The translations under genes and the position numbers were made by a program. Below the pieces are notes generated by a model. That model did not search any database. It had not been told where the DNA came from and saw only the letters and a program-made list of their open reading frames with translations. DNA of 10,337 nt from JALYSX01 sp036510515. GTDB taxonomy: Bacteria > Vulcanimicrobiota > Vulcanimicrobiia > Vulcanimicrobiales > Vulcanimicrobiaceae. The stretch covers positions 1 through 10,337 of the forward strand of contig DATCDS010000112.1 of the NCBI GenBank assembly GCA_036510515.1. Direction: 5' to 3'. Of the stretch, positions 1 through 4,984 are shown piece after piece (position 1 is the first letter of the stretch; each line of letters opens with the position of its first letter).

Positions 1-138
1 CGCGGCGTTGACTGCAAGGGTAAACCCATCGATGTGATTCGCGAACTCCCCGTCCACATGATGTCGGAACATCGCGCCGGCGCCCTCGGGTTCCTCGACG
101 GCAATCGCGGCTCGTACACGATCAAAGACCGGCTCTAG
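1..138 (+). CDS. C-terminal end of an unrecognised protein (5' end outside window)
   Basis: Reading from base 1, 45 codons run without a stop to a TAG at 136-138. The codons are strongly GC-biased at third positions (for example GCC GGC GCC CTC GGG TTC CTC GAC GGC), as in the real genes of this window, so this looks like genuine coding sequence. The peptide ends in GNRGSYTIKDRL and contains a VHMMSEHRAGALGF stretch with no transmembrane character. I do not recognise the family and too little is present to assign a function. A short GC-rich inverted repeat (CCGGC at 129-133 with GCCGG at 138-142) spans the stop but has no T-tract. The next gene starts 90 bases downstream on the same strand, so co-transcription is possible but not shown. 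Confidence 0.6.
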   Translation, partial: RGVDCKGKPIDVIRELPVHMMSEHRAGALGFLDGNRGSYTIKDRL

Positions 139-217
139 CCGGCCGGTCGGGGGCAGGTTCGGCATCTTCGGCGCCGGAAGAGCCGACTCGAGCGTTCGAC
201 CTGCTTGCGCGCTACTT

Positions 218-222
218 GGGAG
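218..222 (+). promoter_or_regulatory. Ribosome binding site deciding the lipoprotein start
   Basis: GGGAG sits 5 bases before ATG 228. An in-frame TTG at 216 would open the frame four codons earlier, but it overlaps this ribosome site and has none of its own. ATG 228 also gives a clean lipoprotein signal peptide, so it is preferred. Confidence 0.65.
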
Positions 223-227
223 CGGTT

Positions 228-2090
228 ATGAGCCTTCGTTCTTATGTATTTTCCGCACTCGCATTTACCGTCGTCCTGGCGGGATGCTCGGGCGCAAGGC
301 ACATGACCCCGCAGACCGGCGGCATCATGCTCGATACGCCGCAGTCGGTGTCACCTGGCTCCATTGTGCCTGCGCCGATGGCGCACACGACGATTCTCCT
401 AGCCAGCGTCATGGCCGTAAAACCGCAGAGCGCAATTCAAGGCGCGAGTTGGACGCAGATTCCTGGTGCGGCCAGTTATGCCGCCGCAGCTCCCGACGGG
501 TCACTCTGGGTGCTCTCAGATGCGCCTTCCGGAGCCGACAAGTATATCTGGCATTATGTCAGCGGAACGTGGACCAATATTTCGGGACTGGCCTCGCGGC
601 TATCGGTGGCGCCGGACGGCACGCTCTACGCGATCAATTCCAGCGGCGGAGCGTATTCGTACAGCGGCGGAACATGGACCGGGCTGGGCGGCGGATGCAG
701 CGACGTCACCGCTGCTTCGGACGGCTCGATCTACGTGCTCTCCAACGGCAATTCGGCCGGTAGCGATCAGGCGATTTGGCATTACACGACCAGCTGGTCG
801 CAAGTGCCGGGTGCGGGCGTACGAATCGCCGCGTCGTGGGATCCGAACAGCTTTACCCTTTCCAATGGAACCGTTTCGGCCAATGGTTTGTACGTTCTCA
901 ACTCCGCCGGCAGCATCTATTACGAGAATCCAAATAACAGTTTCGTGCAGCTCCCCGGAAACGCGTCAGCAATCGCGCCCACGACGATCGGTGGCGTCTT
1001 TGCTCTGGGCTATCCCACGAACAGCGACGGCAACGGTATCTACTATTATGATCTGAACGCTCAGGGCTGGAGCGTTCAGAGCGGCGCCGGAGTCAGTATC
1101 TCGACCGACAGCACGCACCTCTATGTGATCGGAAGCACGGGCGGTATTTACTCCTCGCCGGTCAAAGCTGCGAGTAGGACGATCACCGAGTATCCCGGCC
1201 CGCTCAACGGAAGTGGGGGCATCGCCGCAGGCCCGGACGGCAACCTCTGGTTCACCTATCTCGGTGGCTACGGGATCGGGAAGATCACCCCGGGCGGCAC
1301 GATGACCGGCTATCCGATTTGCACTGGCACCTGCCCGGGCGGCGGAGTATTCCTGTACGGGATCGCTGCCGGACCCGACGGCAATATGTGGTTCACCGGA
1401 AACAACGGCAGCAACGACGACAGAATCGGGAAGATCACGCCGAACGGCACGGTCACCCAGTATGCAATTGGGTGTTGCGGCCAGGACCCGTTCAAGATCG
1501 CCGCGGGGCCGGACGGTAACCTATGGTTTACCGAACAGGGCAACAGCATCGGAAAGATCACCACGGGCGGCACGATTACCGAGTACCCAATACCGACTGC
1601 AAGCAGCGCGCCGACAGACATCGCGGCGGGGCCGGACGGCAACCTCTGGTTTACCGAAACCGTCGGCAATAAGATCGGGAAGATCACGCCGAGCGGCACG
1701 TTCACCGAATACGTGATTCCGACGGCCAACGCGTACCCGTACGGCATCGCCGCCGGCCCGGATGGCAACCTCTGGTTTACCGAGGACGGCACCGGCGCCA
1801 ACAAGATCGGGAAGATCACCCCGAGCGGCGCGTTCACCGAGTATTCGCTTCCGTTGACGAGTAACGCGGATCCGGGGCCGCACGGCATCACCGCGGGCCC
1901 CGAGGGCAACCTCTGGTTCACCGAGCCCGGTAGCAACAAGATCGGAAAGATCACCACGGGCGGCACGATTACCGAGTATGTGATTCCCGGGATTCCGGAG
2001 AGCATCGCCGCGGGCCCGGACGGCAACCTGTGGTTTACCGTAAACAATTCCAACGGCAGCACCGACAAGATCGGGAAGATCACGCCGTGA
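228..2090 (+). CDS. Secreted lipoprotein with two beta-propellers (tectonin-like, then virginiamycin-B-lyase-like)
   Basis: This 620-aa protein begins MSLRSYVFSALAFTVVLAGC, a type II signal peptide with lipobox LAGC, so Cys20 would be lipidated and the protein exported and membrane-anchored. After a Pro/Ser/Thr linker, residues 75-317 hold about six tectonin-like units, each starting near a Trp or Phe (W-T/S-x-[IVL]-x-G) and containing a dG-[ST]-[LI]-[YW]-[VA] strand. Residues 318-620 hold seven units of the type I-A-A-G-P-D-G-N-L-W-F-T-E...N-K-I-G-K-I-T-P-x-G-x-x-T-E-Y. That is the repeat of virginiamycin B lyase (Vgb) and related propellers. The extra ITEY strand before unit 1 would close the ring with unit 7. 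Vgb needs a catalytic His near its C-terminus. This half has a single His (552, unit 6), and unit 7 has PES where a PxH-type segment might be expected, so streptogramin lyase activity is unlikely. A surface binding or scaffold role is inferred. Confidence 0.85.
   Translation: MSLRSYVFSALAFTVVLAGCSGARHMTPQTGGIMLDTPQSVSPGSIVPAPMAHTTILLASVMAVKPQSAIQGASWTQIPGAASYAAAAPDGSLWVLSDAPSGADKYIWHYVSGTWTNISGLASRLSVAPDGTLYAINSSGGAYSYSGGTWTGLGGGCSDVTAASDGSIYVLSNGNSAGSDQAIWHYTTSWSQVPGAGVRIAASWDPNSFTLSNGTVSANGLYVLNSAGSIYYENPNNSFVQLPGNASAIAPTTIGGVFALGYPTNSDGNGIYYYDLNAQGWSVQSGAGVSISTDSTHLYVIGSTGGIYSSPVKAASRTITEYPGPLNGSGGIAAGPDGNLWFTYLGGYGIGKITPGGTMTGYPICTGTCPGGGVFLYGIAAGPDGNMWFTGNNGSNDDRIGKITPNGTVTQYAIGCCGQDPFKIAAGPDGNLWFTEQGNSIGKITTGGTITEYPIPTASSAPTDIAAGPDGNLWFTETVGNKIGKITPSGTFTEYVIPTANAYPYGIAAGPDGNLWFTEDGTGANKIGKITPSGAFTEYSLPLTSNADPGPHGITAGPEGNLWFTEPGSNKIGKITTGGTITEYVIPGIPESIAAGPDGNLWFTVNNSNGSTDKIGKITP
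1179..2087 (+). repeat. Seven tandem Vgb-type blade repeats within the lipoprotein gene
   Basis: The ATC codon of the I-A/T-A-G-P-[DE]-G-N motif recurs at 1221, 1362, 1497, 1620, 1746, 1887 and 2004. Unit lengths are therefore 141, 135, 123, 126, 141 and 117 bases, all multiples of three. The DNA itself is well conserved (GGCAACCTCTGGTT and AAGATCGGGAAGATCAC recur), suggesting duplication or homogenisation of blades. Length differences fall in the loops between strands. Confidence 0.9.
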
Positions 2091-2110
2091 GCAGATTGGT
2101 GAAAAATCGC

Positions 2111-2166
2111 GGATTCGACCGAACAGTACGCTATTGATATTCGATAGCACGATCGAGGCCGAATCC
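2111..2166. repeat. Inverted repeat downstream of the lipoprotein gene
   Basis: GGATTCG (2111-2117) is an exact inverted match to CGAATCC (2160-2166). Inside it a smaller inverted pair, GCTAT (2130-2134) and ATAGC (2144-2148), could form a second stem. The element starts 20 bases after the lipoprotein stop and could cap its transcript 3' end. No T-tract follows, so I do not call it an intrinsic terminator. Confidence 0.3.
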
Positions 2167-2190
2167 TTCTAAGACCGTGCGGGAGTGCAT

Positions 2191-2286
2191 ATGCTTCGCG
2201 TCGCCGTTATAGGCTGTTTTACCGTCGTTGCGTTCGAGGCGATTGCGTCGTCTGTGAAGGGAATCGATGGGATGCGCTTAGGATGA
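2191..2286 (+). CDS. Possible 31-aa hydrophobic small protein or remnant of a longer gene
   Basis: ATG 2191 is preceded by GGGAG at 2181-2185, 5 bases upstream, the same ribosome-site sequence and spacing as the lipoprotein start. The frame runs 31 codons to TGA 2284-2286. The peptide starts MLRVAVIGCFTVVAFEAIAS, which could be one membrane-spanning segment or signal sequence, then turns polar (SVKGIDGMRLG). It may be a real small membrane protein, or the surviving N-terminus of a longer membrane protein truncated by a stop. I do not recognise it. It lies in the 260-base gap between the lipoprotein and the tRNA, which otherwise holds only an inverted repeat and a possible tRNA promoter. Confidence 0.3.
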   Translation: MLRVAVIGCFTVVAFEAIASSVKGIDGMRLG

Positions 2287-2327
2287 CCCTAATCGCTTGG
2301 GGAAAGGGCAATAGCAACAACGCCTTG

Positions 2328-2333
2328 TAGAAT
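2328..2333 (+). promoter_or_regulatory. Possible -10 element for tRNA-Ser
   Basis: TAGAAT lies 17 bases before the tRNA's first base, which would put the start of transcription roughly 10 bases upstream of the mature 5' end. No good -35 hexamer lies at 16-18 bases (TTGGGG at 2297-2302 is too far), so this is a weak call. Confidence 0.25.
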
Positions 2334-2350
2334 CGGCACTTGCGGTATGC

Positions 2351-2440
2351 GGAGAGATGGCAGAGCGGTTGAATGCGGCGGTCTTGAAAACCGCTGAACC
2401 TGCAAGGGTTCCGTGGGTTCGAATCCCACTCTCTCCTCCA
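2351..2440 (+). tRNA. tRNA-Ser (anticodon UGA)
   Basis: The full cloverleaf can be drawn. The acceptor stem is GGAGAGA (2351-2357) with TCTCTCC (2430-2436). The anticodon stem is GCGGT/ACCGC (2378-2382, 2390-2394) around loop CTTGAAA, giving anticodon TGA at 2385-2387. A long type II variable arm GAACCT-GCAA-GGGTTC (2396-2411) identifies the serine class. The T arm is GTGGG-TTCGAAT-CCCAC (2413-2429). CCA is encoded at 2438-2440. It reads UCA serine codons. The base before CCA is T2437, whereas bacterial tRNA-Ser usually has G. It is convergent with the trans-sulfuration gene, whose stop lies 8 bases beyond the CCA. Confidence 0.97.
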
Positions 2441-2448
2441 GAACTTGC

Positions 2449-3651
2449 TTAGTGCGCCGGAACGGTGCCCGCCGAACGGCTTTTCTCCAACGCGTTGGAG
2501 AGATCCTCAATTAAATCGGCGCTCTCCTCGATGCCGACGGACAGGCGAATCAGATCGTCGGTCACGCCGATGGCGTTGCGCTCCTGCGCGGTCATCGGCG
2601 CGTGCGTCATCACGGCCGGAATGCAGATCAGCGATTCGACGCCGCCCAGCGAGGTCGCCAGGTTGAAGATCTCGGTGGACTGAGCGAGGGCCCGCGCGCG
2701 CGCGACGCCGCCGCGCACGCGGAACGACACGACGCCGCCGAAGCCGCGCATTTGGCGCTTGGCCAGCTCGTGCTGCGGATGCGCGGGCAGCCCTGGATAG
2801 AACACTTCGGCGATATCGGCGTTTCGATCGAGAAACGCGGCGACCGCGCCGGCATTCCGCTCGTGCGCCTGCATGCGCAGCGCCAGCGTCTTCGCGCCGC
2901 GCAGCGTCAGATAGGAGTCCCAGGGGCCGGGAATCGCGCCGACCGCATTCTGATTGAAGGCGATCTGCGCGGCAAGTTCCGCATCGTCGGTGACGACCAC
3001 GCCGCCGACGACGTCGCTGTGACCGCCGATGTACTTGGTCGTCGAGTGCATCACCAGATCGGCGCCCAACGCGATCGGCTGCTGGAAGAACGGCGACGAG
3101 AAGGTGTTGTCGACGGCGACGATCTGTCCGGGCCTTTTCAGTGAAGCGATCGCCGCGATGTCGATGATCTTGAGCGTCGGATTGCTTGGCGTTTCGATCC
3201 AGAAGAGCTTGGTCTTTGGCGTGATCGCCGCGCGCGTCGCGTCCAGGTCGAGCATGTCCACGAAGGTGGTCGTAATGCCGTAGCGCTCGAGTACTTGGGT
3301 AAAGAGGCGATGCGTGCCGCCGTAGATGTCCAGCGTCGCGACGATGTGATCGCCGGTGCGCAAGGTGGAGACGGCTCCGGCCACCGCGGCCATGCCCGAT
3401 CCAAACGCGCTGGCGTAGCGCGCGCCCTCGAGGCTTGCGAGCTGTCGTTCGAGCGCCGCACGCGTCGGATTGGCCGAGCGCGAATAATCGAAGCCCTTGG
3501 TAACCCCGGGTTCGGCCAGCGTGAACGTTGCGGTTTGATAGACCGGCACGATCGTCGCGCCCGTCGCGCTACAGGGATCTTGGCCGGCGCGGATCGCGCG
3601 CGTCCCAAAGCCGCGTTTGGATGGTGAGTGGCCAAAGGGTTGATTCGGCAT
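2449..3651 (-). CDS. Trans-sulfuration PLP enzyme: cystathionine gamma-synthase / gamma-lyase family
   Basis: This 400-aa cytosolic enzyme has the usual length and motifs of the Cys/Met-metabolism PLP family (fold type I). YSRSANPTRAALE is the entry motif and GSGMAA binds the cofactor phosphate. Y-G-G-T carries the Tyr that stacks on PLP, and D in VDNTFSSP contacts the pyridine nitrogen. K206 in HSTTKYIGGHSD is the Schiff-base lysine, and SLGGVESL lies near the C-terminus. NAVGAIPGPWDSYLTLRG and WIETPSNPTLK look more like gamma-lyase or dual-function members than enterobacterial MetB, but sequence reading alone cannot separate synthase, lyase and related sulfhydrylases. ATG 3651 is chosen because GGAG (3663-3660) lies 8 bases upstream; a GTG at 3660 overlaps that site. 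An attenuator-like leader precedes the gene. Confidence 0.93.
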   Translation of the reverse strand: MPNQPFGHSPSKRGFGTRAIRAGQDPCSATGATIVPVYQTATFTLAEPGVTKGFDYSRSANPTRAALERQLASLEGARYASAFGSGMAAVAGAVSTLRTGDHIVATLDIYGGTHRLFTQVLERYGITTTFVDMLDLDATRAAITPKTKLFWIETPSNPTLKIIDIAAIASLKRPGQIVAVDNTFSSPFFQQPIALGADLVMHSTTKYIGGHSDVVGGVVVTDDAELAAQIAFNQNAVGAIPGPWDSYLTLRGAKTLALRMQAHERNAGAVAAFLDRNADIAEVFYPGLPAHPQHELAKRQMRGFGGVVSFRVRGGVARARALAQSTEIFNLATSLGGVESLICIPAVMTHAPMTAQERNAIGVTDDLIRLSVGIEESADLIEDLSNALEKSRSAGTVPAH

Positions 3652-3670
3652 GAGTTGCACTCCACGGAAT

Positions 3671-3701
3671 AAAAACGACCCCTCACCGCATCGGTGAGGG
3701 G
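3671..3701 (-). terminator. Intrinsic terminator in the leader of the trans-sulfuration gene
   Basis: On the minus strand a perfect 10-bp stem, CCCCTCACCG/CGGTGAGGGG (3701-3692 with 3688-3679), closes a 3-base loop and is followed by TCG and then TTTTT (3675-3671). The T-tract ends 7 bases before the GGAG ribosome site of the gene starting at 3651. It is therefore placed to stop transcripts before the gene, not after one. Confidence 0.75.
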
Positions 3702-3703
3702 CC

Positions 3704-3734
3704 GCGAATGATGATGCTCGCCGGAGCGATTCGC
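3704..3734 (-). promoter_or_regulatory. Stem-loop directly upstream of the leader terminator
   Basis: On the minus strand GCGAAT (3734-3729) pairs with ATTCGC (3709-3704). Inside, GCTC (3727-3724) pairs with GAGC (3719-3716) around the tetraloop CGGC. It ends 2 bases before the terminator stem begins. This could be a pause or anti-terminator partner, or the end of an aptamer. I could not match it to a SAM, SAH or cobalamin riboswitch consensus. Confidence 0.45.
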
Positions 3735-3739
3735 TATGC

Positions 3740-3784
3740 CTACCTCGACCGACGCCCGAGGGCGCGGCGCATGGCGGTAAGCAT
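3740..3784 (-). CDS. Possible 14-aa leader peptide of the trans-sulfuration gene
   Basis: Within the leader RNA, ATG 3784 opens a 14-codon frame, MLTAMRRALGRRSR, ending at TAG 3742-3740, just before the stem-loop and terminator. A second in-frame ATG lies at 3772. No clear ribosome site precedes either ATG. The peptide is Arg-rich with two Met and no Cys, so it is not an obvious amino-acid sensor. Its position fits an attenuation leader, but it could be chance. Confidence 0.25.
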   Translation of the reverse strand: MLTAMRRALGRRSR

Positions 3785-3813
3785 GGGAATTCGCAAGGTT
3801 GACATTGTCGGTT

Positions 3814-3843
3814 AGACTAGCACGAGGCTGGAGAACGTGTCAA
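3814..3843 (-). promoter_or_regulatory. Promoter for the trans-sulfuration gene leader
   Basis: The minus strand has a consensus -35 TTGACA (3843-3838), an 18-base spacer and a -10-like TAGTCT (3819-3814). The predicted start near 3807 would give a leader of about 155 bases before ATG 3651, containing the small ORF, stem-loop and terminator listed here. Confidence 0.5.
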
Positions 3844-3891
3844 GGCAACGCGCACGACATCCGACTGACCGCTCTGGAGGACGTAGAATAT

Positions 3892-4464
3892 ATGTGGAAG
3901 GGCTTCATTCTAGGTATCGTGGCGATCATCGTGGTCGCTATAGCGGGAGGCTACATCGCCGTCGTATCGGGGATGATTCCGGTCAACGCTGACGCTCGGC
4001 CTTCGCACTTGGAGCGCTGGGCGGCAAGTAGGGCGCTTGATGCGATCCTCAAGCGTGAGGCCGATGGGCTGGTGAATCCTCTGGCGGCCAACGACGTCAA
4101 TGAGGTGGCGGGCGTGAAACTCTTTGCCCAGCACTGCGCGACGTGCCATGGAGATTCCAGCGGTCATCCCACGCCCATCGGCTTCGGCCTGTATCAGCAC
4201 GCGCCTAGTCTGGGGCGGAGAGGGATCACCGACGACCCCGAGGGCGACACGTATTGGATGGTAACCCACGGAGTGCGCTTGACGGGCATGCCGTCGTTTT
4301 CAAAAACCCTCGACGACACGCAGCGCTGGCAGATCGCAACCTTCCTCAAGCATTTCGACGAACTGACGCCCGGCGCGCAAGCCGCGTGGAAGAACGTGAA
4401 GGTGGCGGTCGTTTCACCCGACCTCTGGCCGCCGATACGCAAGCGGGGCGCGGCGCCCCGCTAG
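3892..4464 (+). CDS. Membrane-anchored monoheme class I cytochrome c
   Basis: This 190-aa protein has one N-terminal hydrophobic helix (residues about 4-27, GFILGIVAIIVVAIAGGYIA) that would act as an uncleaved anchor, leaving the heme domain outside the cytoplasmic membrane. The heme-binding motif C82-A-T-C85-H86 attaches heme c, and M133 in TGMPSFS is the likely axial ligand. The spacing and the WQIATFLKHFDEL C-terminal helix match the class I cytochrome c fold. It would carry single electrons to an oxidase or dehydrogenase partner, which the window does not reveal. ATG 3892 is chosen because GGAGG lies at 3876-3880, although the 11-base spacing is long. The frame is open further upstream (to TTG 3799), but that adds a polar Arg-rich tail in front of the helix and overlaps the opposing promoter. 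It is convergent with the next gene, with 5 bases between stops. Confidence 0.88.
   Translation: MWKGFILGIVAIIVVAIAGGYIAVVSGMIPVNADARPSHLERWAASRALDAILKREADGLVNPLAANDVNEVAGVKLFAQHCATCHGDSSGHPTPIGFGLYQHAPSLGRRGITDDPEGDTYWMVTHGVRLTGMPSFSKTLDDTQRWQIATFLKHFDELTPGAQAAWKNVKVAVVSPDLWPPIRKRGAAPR
4443..4461. terminator. GC-rich hairpin between convergent genes
   Basis: GCGGGGCG (4443-4450) pairs perfectly with CGCCCCGC (4454-4461) around a 3-base loop, covering the last codons of the cytochrome gene and ending one base before the end of its stop region. It lies at the 3' ends of both convergent genes and may slow or end transcription from either side. Neither side has a T-tract, so it is not a canonical intrinsic terminator. 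Confidence 0.35.
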
Positions 4465-4469
4465 GGAGC

Positions 4470-4898
4470 CTACGTTCCCGGTTTCTTGCTGGGCGTTGCG
4501 ACGAACGTGAAGATTGCGGTCGCCTGGCCGGCGATCGGATCGTTGGTGGGGTGCGACCCGATCGCTTGCCCCTTGATCGCGCCGTTTCTGTCGAACTGCC
4601 CGCGCACGCGCAGGCTGGCGTTGCGACCGATATCCATCCAAATGTCGTTGCCCTGGCGGCCACCGATGACGGTGATGAACGCCGTCTCGCTGTCGCTGGG
4701 GTGATAGTAGCCGTTGACGATTCCGGAGCCGTCGATGGTCAGATCGAGGGTCCCGGTAAACGGCACCGTCGAGCCGAACTGTTGGGTGAGCGTGATGTCG
4801 TAGTGGTAGGACGCGGCGGCGTCTGCTCCGACCGTGACGGTCGCAAGGGCGGCCAGGAGGCCGGCCATCAGGAGCCCGCGTGAAATGTGCTTAACCAT
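4470..4898 (-). CDS. Secreted protein of unknown function, 142 aa
   Basis: The N-terminus MVKHISRGLLMAGLLAALATVTVGADA is a typical Sec signal peptide with a likely cleavage near ADA-A (about residue 27), so the mature protein of about 115 residues would be periplasmic or extracellular. The rest is rich in alternating short beta-strand patterns (YHYDITLTQQFG, FTGTLDLTIDG, ETAFITVIGG, ASLRVRGQFDR, ATAIFTFVATP) with Gly/Asp turns, suggesting a small beta-barrel or sandwich. There are no cysteines in the mature part and no catalytic motif I recognise. The gene starts at ATG 4898. No ribosome site sits at normal distance (AAGGAAG is 16 bases away). A TACACT at 4912-4907 ends 8 bases before the ATG, so the transcript may be leaderless or nearly so. 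It is divergent from the gene at 4985. Confidence 0.75.
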   Translation of the reverse strand: MVKHISRGLLMAGLLAALATVTVGADAAASYHYDITLTQQFGSTVPFTGTLDLTIDGSGIVNGYYHPSDSETAFITVIGGRQGNDIWMDIGRNASLRVRGQFDRNGAIKGQAIGSHPTNDPIAGQATAIFTFVATPSKKPGT

Positions 4899-4906
4899 AC
4901 GGCTAG

Positions 4907-4912
4907 TGTAAC
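4907..4912 (-). promoter_or_regulatory. Possible -10 element close to the start of the secreted-protein gene
   Basis: TACACT on the minus strand, within GTGTTACACTAGCC, ends 8 bases before ATG 4898. A transcript starting at the usual distance would begin at or next to the ATG. No good -35 is seen 16-18 bases upstream. The similar string TTAGACTAGC occurs on the plus strand at 3812-3821. Confidence 0.3.
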
Positions 4913-4918
4913 ACTTCC

Positions 4919-4946
4919 TTGTGCGGCGCCAGGCGTCGAATAGAAA
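4919..4946 (+). promoter_or_regulatory. Possible promoter for the 117-aa protein gene
   Basis: TTGTGC (4919-4924), a 16-base spacer and TAGAAA (4941-4946) form a weak sigma-70-type match. It would give a leader of about 30 bases before ATG 4985. Both hexamers are imperfect. Confidence 0.25.
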
Positions 4947-4984
4947 TGAAAGTTCCGTGAGATTCGCGAACCGCTTTCGAGCAT

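Noticed and set aside
127..148. GC-rich inverted repeat at the first stop codon as a terminator
   Set aside because: Stems are only 5-6 bp, the pairings are mutually exclusive, and no T-tract follows.
1310..2083. 257-aa antisense frame with repeated PSGPAAM motifs
   Set aside because: It is the mirror of the Vgb-type repeats. Periodic coding on the plus strand opens the opposite frame. It has no start context of its own.
1179..2087. CRISPR-like regular repeat array
   Set aside because: Spacing is regular, but every unit is coding, in frame and of protein-repeat type, with no short palindromic repeat and unique spacers.
228..2090. Streptogramin resistance gene
   Set aside because: Only the propeller repeat is shared. 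The His content and the secreted, lipidated form argue against lyase function.
1521..2150. 209-aa minus-strand frame rich in Arg/Asp
   Set aside because: Shadow of the same repeats in a second frame, lying entirely opposite the lipoprotein gene and its 3' flank.
2289..2510. 73-aa minus frame containing EERVGFEPT
   Set aside because: This is the well-known false peptide from translating the complement of a tRNA-Ser gene.
2602..3144. 180-aa plus-strand frame opposite the trans-sulfuration gene
   Set aside because: Arg/His/Asp-rich composition typical of antisense frames in GC-rich genes. The opposite strand has all enzyme motifs.
3652..3807. SAM, SAH or cobalamin riboswitch upstream of the trans-sulfuration gene
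   Set aside because: I looked for the conserved cores of these classes and did not see them. Only a generic attenuator layout is supported.
3799..3827. Plus-strand TTGACA as the cytochrome promoter
   Set aside because: The hexamer at 3799-3804 is perfect, but no -10-like hexamer lies 16-18 bases downstream. TAGACT at 3813 is only 8 bases away, and the same stretch serves the opposing promoter better.
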